Source: Rotaria socialis (lineage: Eukaryota > Rotifera > Eurotatoria > Philodinida > Philodinidae). From it: a stretch of DNA of 64,000 nucleotides. A program made the position numbers and the translations under genes. Location of the stretch: contig CAJNYU010001127.1 in the NCBI GenBank assembly GCA_905331475.1, forward strand, positions 372,001-436,000, written 5' to 3'. Positions 9,914-20,800 of this stretch are shown here, in pieces. Position 1 is the first letter of the stretch. Every line of letters starts with the position of its first letter. The notes beneath the pieces are model-generated. The model was not told the DNA's origin and ran no database searches. It saw only the letters and a program-made list of their open reading frames with translations.

Positions 9914-11677
9914 TCAAGATACATTTAGTTTTTCGTTGCTCGTTACCATGTTCTCTCCAATTGATACTGATGTTTGTGGAGTATTAACTCGTTCAATTTC
10001 TTCTTGAATCAATTTTTGTTGAATTGTTTTCGGTAGAGCCACATTTATTTTGCATATTTGACGAATAGCTAGTTTTGATAATGATTCGAACTCAATCATG
10101 CATCGGATGAACATACAATCATCTCGTACGTACGGATTATTACTTGTTTGAATCATTGTTAAAGGACAAAACTTTGGTAAGCCAGATGCAATATTCATAT
10201 TTGATCTCGGTCGTTGAAAACTATTTGATTTAATATCAGGTCGAAATGAATCAATAATATGATTTTGATTGTTTGTTTGATCGTATAGACAAAATGTTAT
10301 TTTAAAACAAAAAGGCCATGATAATATAGCATCGTAGTCTCCTCGCAGAAGAACGAAAAAAATAGAAAGATGACTTTTTCGCGCTTGTCCATCGCCATTG
10401 AAATATAACCGCATACACATCTTATAGCCATTGGGTGATGTATAAAATGGTGGTGAATAAATGCTTGTTTGCTTTTCAGAAATTGAATCATTCATCTTTT
10501 CCGCAACATCTGTTATTTTCCAAATAAAAGTTCCATCATTAGTTGCTGGACTTGATAAATCTGATACTCTTTGTTTTATAGATTCGATGTCAGTTTCTAA
10601 AACTCGGCTATTTATCTGAGTAGCCTGGGAGAATTTAACACTTTCTTCTATTGAATTTTTTAATTGATCTATTTGATTTTGTTGTTCTAATATAGAATTT
10701 TGAATTTGTATTTGATTACTATGTATTTGCGTATTATCGTCGTTTAATACGGATAATCCTTCAGCAAGTAGATTCACAGACTCCATTACTTGTGAATACT
10801 TTTCGTCATTGTTTAGTAAAGTAGAGATAGCTTTTGGTTCAACGTGTAATTTTTCTAGGCATAACATAGTACATTTTGTTACGCATTCTTGATGTTGTGC
10901 AGTTAAATAATGTTCTTGCAAATGATCCTGATGTAAATCTCTTCGACAACCCATATGAGCGAGAGGACATGAAATGTAATCAAATGTAGTGTTCCTTCCT
11001 CGTTTTATTCTTATATCGTCGATATCATTCTAAAAAAGGACAAAATGAAAGCATTGAACGTAAAGTAAATTCAAAGTATCAGCGGAATACTAAAAATTAT
11101 TTTCTATTGAGAATGACTAATGAAATAGATACGATGCATTTGACTATTTGTTTTTGTATGAGAACACTGATTTTATACAAAATAGACTCTTAAACAGAAT
11201 GCATCGTATAAATAAATCGTCTATCAACAGACTTGATAAAAGTTCTTCTTTTTCTCTGCGTATTTTTATACTCCTAGTCATTTTTTAAACGAAACTACTT
11301 ATTCTCATGTGCCATGAATTTGATATCATATTTATGACACGTTCCAGGTCGACTGATCGGACATCGAATCCGATAGAAACCTGGAAATATCCTACAATCC
11401 GATACAATTCTATTGGATTCCAGTCGGATCGGATGGATTCCGATAGGTGCCTACTGTCGGATTGCTCGATCTGGGTTATACTGACATCTGCTACACTCGT
11501 CGAATGAGTTTCTATTTTAATGAGAATAAATAATACGAATCATATGGTACATACCTCTTTTTCATTTTGGGAATTATGTCGCTTCCATGAAGTTTGTCTT
11601 GATAAAATTGGTTTACTATTCGCACAAACACCATTATGACTCTCTCTCACTTGTGATTCTTCTGTACTACGCGTCAT
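9914..11677 (-). CDS. TRAF-like protein: zinc finger, coiled coil and MATH domain, 2 exons
   Basis: Exon 1 (11677-11555) and exon 2 (11029-9914) join at phase 0 to 412 residues. The open frame also extends to an ATG at 11722, but a TTTACAG acceptor there suggests an upstream 5' UTR exon. Residues 41-90 hold a TRAF-type finger with CPLAHMGCRRDL, HLQEH and HQECV. Residues about 95-195 are Gln-rich with heptad-like spacing (coiled coil). From about FIWKITD onward is a MATH/TRAF-C domain (FYTSPNGYKMCMRLYFNGDG, then HLSIFFVLLRGDYDAILSWPF), a good match to TRAF C-termini. There is no RING, so it is probably an adaptor, not a ligase, in TNF/Toll-type signalling; that role is inference. The 525-nt intron carries a MITE-like insert. 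Confidence 0.85.
11344..11474. mobile_element. 131-bp MITE-like element in the TRAF-like gene intron
   Basis: The left end CCAGGTCGACTGATCGGACA resembles the reverse complement of the right end (CCAGATCGAGCAATCCGACA). Both ends are flanked by GTT, a possible 3-bp target duplication. The interior is packed with TCCGAT/ATCGGA units, making it G+C-richer than the intron around it. No coding capacity. A 3-bp duplication would fit PIF/Harbinger-type movement, but that is weak evidence. Confidence 0.5.
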
Positions 11678-14101
11678 TTGTTGTTGTTGTTTGATCTGTA
11701 AAAATAAATGTCGTAACGTCACAGCATAGTGAAAATTTTCATAGTATTTATACTACCTGTAATATTTTATGATAAAATATACCCAGTGTACACAAAATAA
11801 ATAAATAACTGAAATTTTACTGAATTTCTTGTAAATAAATCAAAACTCGTTAAGTCTGCAATAAATTAAAAACTGTAATGTATACATAATATATACGATT
11901 TGTAAAATGTGCTTCACGAAAATTCCAGTTCTATCCTTATTGTATTTTTCCCTTTTGTCAGTGATGAGTCATATTTTCCTTCGCATATTTCGCGTACTTA
12001 CGTCATTTTCATTGAAATATGGAAATCCCAATATCTGCGTTATTTTATCTGATATTGTAAAATATATCGAACATAAATCAACGACGTATGTGTTAAGGTG
12101 AAACGAAACGGAACATAGTATTTACGACACATAAGTTGAATGTAACATCATTCTTTTTTGTGAAATTTGATCTTGGTATTGGAATATCACCTCTTCCTAC
12201 TGAAATCACTAATATCGAAAACTGAAAGTTGGAATTTCTTTTGTTATCAGTATTGGTTTTTTCTATGCTTTACTTTTTGGAAGAAGAGCATAGATTACAA
12301 TGAATCATCTTAAAATATCCAAGATAATGAAGCAATTCTACGAAAATTGTTCTTACTTTTTTATGACAGCGAACTTCCACATTTCCTTCCTAGGTAATGT
12401 AATTGTAAAAATTATTCTTGCATGACTTATTTCCGATGGAACAAGAAATATACCAACTTTTATTTGTTTTTCATTCTATTGAATTGGCCATTTTTCTACA
12501 TAAAACCTGTCAAAGTAGATCTGCTCAATGGATGAGAAAAGTTTAGGATAGGCTAGATTTTTCGATTGAAAAGTTCTCAGAACAAATCCTATTCTGAATA
12601 AGTTAAAATGTATATAACTTCTGAAAGAAAACCTAGAAATTGTTTATGATACTCATAAAAAACTTGTTGCTGCTTTAAAATCTACTACATTGTGAATAAA
12701 ACAAATGAAACAATAAAAACCCAAAATCATGAATCTTTCTCATGTAACACGTTTTGTTTCGTATTTTTTAATGAGATCACATTGACCCAATGAGCTTAAG
12801 ACACAATACTGAAATTGTATTTCGTCGATCTCTGTTGTCTTTTCGATTAAATACATTGTTTGACAACGATTTCCTATTGAATAACTATACAATTTATCGG
12901 TTTGTTAATTGCTGTATAGATTTCTCTTTTGTTCCTTTGTTGTTCTTTTCTCTTCTTTACAAATAGTATTGATCATCACCTATTGAGCCATTACTGATAA
13001 TCGAAATACTATTGACCTTTACTATACTAGCTGAAGCATCGGTAATCGGTAAAGGTTGACAAACAGATAACAATGATATCATCGATCATGTTTATATGTA
13101 AGTTATATCAAGATAATTTTCTTATCAGTCATGTTTTTCTTGAACGTATATATGTAAATATCATAAAAAAAAAACAATCGAGAAATAGCTTCATTTAATG
13201 AAAAATAAATTATGATATACGAGTTAATTAATCCTAGCTTAAAAGAAAAAGGATCCATTTACTTGTTTGGAATTTAACGAGTATTTTCTTTCTTCTTATT
13301 TTCGCCTGAAGACTATTTCATGTATGTGATTTGAGAATAGTGACCATCGGTTGATTGTTCAAATCTGAAGTAGGTATATAGGCGCTGATCAACTGACGAG
13401 GACGCCCTCCTTCTACTTCTTTTTTTTTCATTATATCCTTTTTTCTAGCACCTGCGGCTATGAATTTGTTCGTGACGACCTAAATGATTATGATGAGAGC
13501 GACTGCCAGATTAATATCGATTAATTCATCCTATCAGGACAGCTACTGGCTGATTGAACATAAAACACTTTGCACATGTTTCGAATCTTGTTTCCGTGTA
13601 CATAGTAAGTACGTATACAAACGTATCCAATATCAAAAAAACAGAATACGGATGTGCTCTTTCTCTTCTAATGGTTTATTCGAGATGAAGAAAACAAAAT
13701 GTCTCCAGGAAATAACAACAATATATTATAAATGAAACATCAGTATAGTTAGTTGCGCTTTAGTCGATATATATATATATATATTGTTTAGATGAATAAA
13801 CATAATGTTCTTCTATATCCTTTTTTCCTCATGCATGCATTTCATTTATTGTTTGATGTTATTCAGCCATCTTGGATTGTCATCAATCACATCTTTTTGT
13901 TTTTCTTATTCTTCCAAGAAGTCAGAAGTTCATCATCTCATCATTATTGAAATGGTATTCTCTCGATAAACTTTACCATATTAAAAAGCATCTTGATTAT
14001 GTCTGTCTATTCGAAATGAAGACAAAAGGTGTGTAAAGAAAGCAAAAGAAATATTTAAACTAGACAAACATTAACTGTGTTGAACTAAGAAGACAGAGCG
14101 T

Positions 14102-14122
14102 AGAGAGAGAGAGAGAGAGAGA
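14102..14122. repeat. (GA)n microsatellite
   Basis: About ten uninterrupted GA units. It lies in the non-coding interval before the adhesion-receptor gene. Confidence 0.9.
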
Positions 14123-15917
14123 CATACAAATACACACAAAAAAAAACAAGAAAAAAGAGATGAGAAATTCAATGAGTGGCACCAGACGACAAGTCGATCA
14201 CGTTATGCAAATATTACTTCGATGCGGTTGCTGTTACCAGCCATCGGGGAGTGTTGATAGTATGATCGTTCATTGGATTAACACTGTGTACAATTCAAGA
14301 CTGTCTTTTGAGATTTACACCATCATATAATTGCTATTCTTTACTGATCAAAAAAGAAAGAAGACATGAGTTTGTGTTCCAGATAGAGCATGGAATGAAT
14401 GACATCAATCAAGCTTTTCTTATATCACTTTCATTATTTTCTTTTGTCTAATTCAATTTTTTATTTTCTAGAACGATTCAACTGACTATTGGTGCACGAA
14501 TTTCCGGTTTTTCAACTAATCATCTGTCCATTGATTAATGATTTCTTTTTTGGAATATATTCCTTTAAATCATGACGCATGCATACACTTGCTATGTGAC
14601 CTTTTTTCTCGTTAAAAATTGTCAATCATTATTCTTTGTAATCATGACTGAGAGACGAGTAAGTAATGCGTTAGAATAACATACAAATATATTTAATGAT
14701 GGGACGAAAAAAGATTATTCTTTCTTGTTGTTACGGACATATGATGGCCGACGGTCAAAGAATTCAGGTAAGTAACAAACGGATGTATTGAGTAGGAGGA
14801 GGTTAATTTACGTTTTGGCGGCATGTCGCGTGTCAAATTAGAAAGTTGATCATGTATGTTTGTTCTACTTAATCATTATATTTATTCCATATATTAGACA
14901 AGAATATGTATTTATTAACATATTTCTAGTCAAGTATAGATATATATATATATATAGCTCTAGATTTACAAACTACGTAACCGATCACATCTCATAATTT
15001 TTAATTAATGGACAGAGTAGGAAGAAGAAGGAAAAAAATGTGTCCGCTGTCATACTTTAATCCTTTGGTCGCAATACAAAATGCGGCTTAGAGTCAGTCA
15101 TCATTATTCATTCTATAGAAGTATCATTGTTCATGTCCATGTGTACACCTTTAGCTATTTGAAACTCTCGTTCGTCCATCTGTCTAATAACCTCTGTCAG
15201 CATTTTTTACTTTGACAATCATTCTCTTGAGAGATCGAATAGAAACATAGACTTAAGATCTATCATATTCTATGAGTTTTCGAGTAGGTTAATGTGTTCA
15301 CAATTGATGGACAATGTATAAACATCTATACCCTACTGTATTGATGATTAAACATTGAGCCATATATATACATACATAAAAATCACAGACATTTTTGCAT
15401 ATCCGAGTAGTACACATGTTACATTTGATCATTATAGACAAACGACAACGATGTCGATAATGATTTTGCATTCATGATAACGAGCTCAAGCGAACAACTT
15501 CCGTCGTCGAGTGGTTAGACCACTCGACATACAGTCGAAACGAAGAGAGATCATCGCTACCATTTGCCTTCAAGCTAGGATCAAACGTTGGCAAAGATAG
15601 CTAATTGTAGCTGTTGGCCCGACGAACTATGTGCGTGTGCCGGGAAAAAATAGAATAGGACGGACAATCGACAGAAGAATTATTTTAATCATTTATTGTA
15701 TGTTTAGTTTTTTCGGACAGACAGACAGACGGCACATACTCCCGCTGATAAGTAACGAAAAGCAAATGATTGCATCATGTTTTTTTTTGTCAAGTGATTA
15801 GAAAAATTTCATATACACCTGTCTGATAATCTTTTCCTATTCTCTTTACTCGTATGTCGGTGTGAGTTCAAAACAATATACATGCACAGCTCAATATGTA
15901 CATGCATAAATAAAAAA

Positions 15918-15944
15918 CAATATATATATATATATATATATATA
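15918..15944. repeat. (AT)n microsatellite
   Basis: About thirteen AT/TA units, one of several such runs in this interval (others near 13765, 14940 and 16855). Confidence 0.9.
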
Positions 15945-17841
15945 CGTCTATTCACATTTATTCAATTGAAAAACAAAAAGGAGAGGCAAAATACAAGAGT
16001 GTATTATTCCTTGAGTTATATGTGGTCAAGGTAAATTCACTGGAGTTTTTCTTTTTTTTCTCCTTCTTTCTTCGTACACCTACAACGATTAGGATGATTA
16101 TGATGATGGCGAAGAGGAGAATATACACGTATTCATACACAAGAGCATGCCGATTCTCTTCTGCGTGAGCAAATACTATACGAAGAAGAGGACTCTCTTT
16201 CGATTTTTTTCCTGTGCATACACTCACACATACGTTAATCTCTCTGATGAAGATGATGTGGACATACACATAGTCCGTTCGTTTCGTCCATACTATGATT
16301 TGATCAATAATTCATTATTCGTCCACATTCGTATGCTAAGGTACACATTGAAAGAAAAGAAGACTTTCTTTCTTTCTTTCTTCGTTGCTCCGATGATCTC
16401 CATTGCACACATGCTCAGAATGCACACATGCATACACGCGATCCGACTATTCATTGTTCAAGGTATTCACCACTGGACATATGTCGCGCTAGTCAAAGTA
16501 TACAGGCAGGAGATCATCGACGCATTTCCGCTCGTCAATGTTTTTGTTGTCCACCATCACATTTTTTTCTCTTTTCATATTCTCACACTCTCTTTAATTA
16601 TGCACAGTACGACTAAAAGTTAATGAACATAAAATAGTAAGTGCATGTGTGACTGACCTAATCCGTGCCGAGCAGTGGAAAACGCGATATGTGTATGCTC
16701 TTGTCTATCAGTCACAAACAACTGCTGATGTTTATTTCTAAATTGTATTAGACTTACACAACTCATCATCATCGTTTACATGATTATCTCTACTCTATTG
16801 AATTTTCTCTCTTTTGTTAATATAACTTTTCATACATGCATATATAGTTATATGTATATATATATATATATACACAACCGGAAGAAATTGTCTATAGATT
16901 ACTAATAATTTCTCTTTCATTATTATTGATTGAGAGATTCTATAGTAAAAAAATAATAAATTAATCTTTCACCATACAAATGACATATTTATCGATTGTT
17001 AATGTCTTTCTTTCTTTCTTTCTTGCTTCTCTTTCTTTTTTATTTTAATTTTATTATTATACATTTTTTGTCCGTTTGACATAACCACATTCCATAATAA
17101 GTAGGCATCGTTTTGCGCAACACATCACAGTACGACAAGAAGCGAACAACACAATGAAGTCATGTTGTATTGGCGTACGCGTAGCTGGAAAGGAGAAAAA
17201 ACAGAAGAAAAAAAGAAAGAAGATATATACATAAAAAAAAACTAGGCTATCGAGTTTTGTGGTTCTTTTTTTCTTCGCTTTTTTTCTTCTTCCTTCTTCT
17301 TGCCACCCACAATTACTCATAGATACTCACTTATCGAGCGCGCTATGTTATGTTCGCACAGCGTGCGAGGGCGAAAAGGTTGTCATTTTCTTCTCTTTTC
17401 CTCATTCTATACATGCCTACATATGCGCGCGTGCACACATACGCATAGATCGGATAGAGATCTTGCGCTTAATAGTGAAGTCTAAAAAATACTGGTCTCT
17501 TGATAATAGTATGACTTCTATTCACGCAACCAAGCATACAAATCACATACTCTAAAAAGAAAAAAATTACAGTACTGATCATAGACGGTAAGATAATTTT
17601 CATGCAACGAAGCATGCAACACGAGTGTGTGACTCTTTTTTGCCTACTGGCATTATTACATCACATCGCGACTTTTCTTTTCTTGTTTTTTTCCTTTTAT
17701 AGTCAATTTTATTGTATTTAAATGTGTCTATGCTGTTTGTTTAATATTTTAGATATACCTTTGCTTTTTCTATTAATGAATCATTCATCGATCTAACAAC
17801 CGACAATCTCATATATACACATATAAAATCATTCGAACGCG

Positions 17842-20800
17842 ATGTATTCCATATTGATAGCAGCTCTACGTAAGTTTATACATGCTTTGTACATTGATTC
17901 ATAAATCATAGGCCAACTCTTTAATGTTGACTTACGGACATATGGCCACAGTTGAAATAATAATAGTCGAATTGATGAATCCTCATTAGTCCCTTGAAAT
18001 ATGACGACACCTGATGGTCATTCCATCGTTTTGTCATTAGACCACAGCATTGTCTACGTTTTCTTCTTTGACCTATCATCCACAAGATTGGCCGCGTTTT
18101 TCACTTTTTTTTTAAACTATTTTTTTGGAGAACAAAAGAAAAAAAAGCAGTAATGCAAGAATAAAGAGTTCTTTTGTATTTCATTAAATAGTCCTGTTAC
18201 ACGTACATGCTAATTTGGTTTTGAGACCGAGTTCAACGTCATTAACAAGAGATCAATTCAAATCATTTGTCGCATCATGCACGGGTGAATCAAACACTCG
18301 AGTTGTTGGATGGCGATCACCGCAACAACTTGATGTACCTGAAAATGAACATGACCGGTAAAAGACTATATGAAAAAATTTTAAAAATAATATTGTTTTA
18401 AATTCTATAGTGTTACAGTTGAACGTCAATCAAATGAAATACGATTGAGAATTCGAAATTTAACTGCAGATGATCAAGGTATTATTTATATTTATTATTA
18501 AAAATAGATCTTTCTATTCTTTTGAATAGGAAATTGGGAATGTATTGGTGTCGATGCTTCTAACCAACAAACTAGAAGATCATTTCAATTGAAAATAAAA
18601 AGTTTGCTAAATATTTTCGAAATTCCATAACAAGAAAAAGACTATTTTTCTTCGTTTTTTTTAAAGTCCCAATTACGTTCTATGGTGATGCGATTCAATA
18701 TGCTGCACTTGGAGAAACAGTGACTATTAGATGTCAAGTTCAAGCTAATCCAGCAGCTGAAATTTCTTGGTTTAAAGGACCAGAAAAAGTCCGCATAGGT
18801 TTGTTTGAAGAAATGGCCTCTTGGGACTTTCCTTTGTTTTTATTAATTGCATTATTCTTATCTAGATGGAATACATCATGTACGTGTTAAAGAAGGTTTA
18901 CGTATAAATCGAGTGGAAATGTCGGATAATGAAACGTTTTGTTGTCGTGCTGATGTTCTTGAAACAGGCGAAACAAGAGATTTTCCAATAACAGTCATCA
19001 TTTCAAGTATGATTTTTTCGACGAAACAAGAAAAAACAAAGAATTTCTATCTTTTTCTCGTGTCTTAAATTTAGAATCTGTTACACAACCACGTATATCT
19101 TGTGCTAATCCATGTGCTATTGAAAAGAAAACAGCAACACTTGTCTGTGAAGCAACAGGTTTACCACCACCGAAATATTCTTGGTATTATGGTTCGGTAT
19201 GTAATTGATTGAAATTTCATTCTATATTTTTCACTTCACTAATAAAAATAAACATCATAATCAATCTGTAGGCAGCCGAGTTAAGACCTGTAAAAGTAAG
19301 ATTATAGAAATAATATATCAAGAGAAATATATTTTGGCATGATAGCTATGCTTATTTTTTGCGAGTAATCGTGATGTATGCATGCCTGTTTTTGTACTAT
19401 TATTATTATACATTTTTTTTGACTTTATCATTTTATTTTTGTAGTGAATTTATAATTTATGGTTGTTTTTTTATTTTTTTTGTCGGGGTTACAATCTTAT
19501 CCCCAACGTTTTTTTTTTCTTTTCTATTAAGATCAATTTTCTATCAGTCCCGGTAAAAGAAAATAGTACTCTCTGCGTGATTTAATACTTACAAAAAACA
19601 ATACGTTTTGTTTTAACTTAATACTTTGAAATTAAAAGCAAATAATGTTTTTTCTTCTTCTAATCTCGCATATCCTTTCAGCAGGACAAACTTAAGTCGG
19701 TTCCAGTGAATTTGACTATGGAATTTTATCAGTTTATTTCGGAAATGCTCGGAACAGACGGAAAACAGCGTGTGAGTGATGAATAAATAGAAACCACAAA
19801 AAAAGAATAGAAAAGAAAGGGGGCGGACATATGTCAATCAACTACAACAAAAGGTTATTCCCTCAGCATGATACTTTCTTTAGATATTTTGTGTGTTTTT
19901 TCTGATTGGTTCAATGCACGTTTGTATGTGTGTTTTCATCCCGCCCCCCAACGTGTGTGACAGTAGATATTTCCTTGGATTTTATTTCTTCAAGAAAATA
20001 AATACGAAAAAGATTTCACTGTAATATTTGAAAATTTAGGATTCACCCGTTGGCGCAAGTGAAGTACCAAAATTTGTCGTACGCGGTAATCAATTAACAA
20101 TAAATTATGTCGATGAAACTGATAATGGAAAATATTCATGCCAAGCTTATAATGAATATGATAACAGAGGTCAACGTGCTGAATACAATTTAAATGTTAT
20201 TGGTATGTCTATAAAGAATAAACTACTTAAGTTTCTATATAAATAATTGCATGACTCATAAAAATTTATTTATGTCCTTAGTGAATATATTGAGTTCATA
20301 ATAAAGTCTTATCAGCATGCCTGGGAAACTTTAGAGTACTTTTTTTGGCCGATTTTTCCTTCCTGCTAAACATTCAGTCTATTAATAAAGATATATGACC
20401 GATATTGGATAAGTATTCCGGTAGTTAGGTAGGTGGTCCTCAAGAAAATTCGGAAATAATATATGATGATATAATAGTAGCAAAGTATCCTGCTGATAAC
20501 TGACCCAGCTGCACGCCCACCTTGAACTCAGTATGTTCACTATGATATAATAATTACTAGCAGAGTGACCTTCTCTAACGTTACTTTAGTTAGTATGTTG
20601 ATAATGTATTGCAAGCTGCAGTAAAACGTGAAAGACATTAGAATGTCCAGCTTTATCAATATGTAACATGTCATCACATATAAAGACTAAAATCGATGCA
20701 TAATTCTACGAAGCTAAATTCATTAGCGTATCTCATCTAATTTACTTATAAACAATGGATTACATATGTAATTTGCTTATTTAGTTCCGCCACGTCTATC

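Larger units (their letters stand above)
11678..17841. other. Six-kilobase non-coding interval rich in microsatellites
   Basis: This is the longest gap upstream of the adhesion-receptor gene. It holds (AT)n runs near 13765, 14940, 15919 and 16855, a (GA)n run near 14102, TTTC and CACA tracts, and scattered short frames without domains. A coding-like stretch at 14699-14767 begins MGRKKI and ends at a CAG/GTAAGT donor. The bulk is probably promoter, 5' UTR introns and regulatory DNA of the receptor gene, by inference from position only. Confidence 0.4.

Noticed and set aside
14161-14331. 56-codon frame starting MRNSMSGTRRQVDHV
   Set aside because: Reasonable composition, but no splice context, signal peptide or homology, and it lies in a long non-coding interval next to a GA run.
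15500-15610. tRNA-like or SINE-like stretch with GAGTGGTTAGACCACTC and GGATCAAACG
   Set aside because: The first motif forms a small hairpin and recalls a D-arm/A box, and the second is near a B box, but no cloverleaf, acceptor stem or anticodon arm can be built and both boxes have mismatches.
16147-16623. 158-residue open frame upstream of the adhesion receptor
   Set aside because: Rich in Phe/His/Ile from TTC and CAC tracts, overlapped by other frames on both strands, with no domain. Probably chance in a less AT-rich patch.
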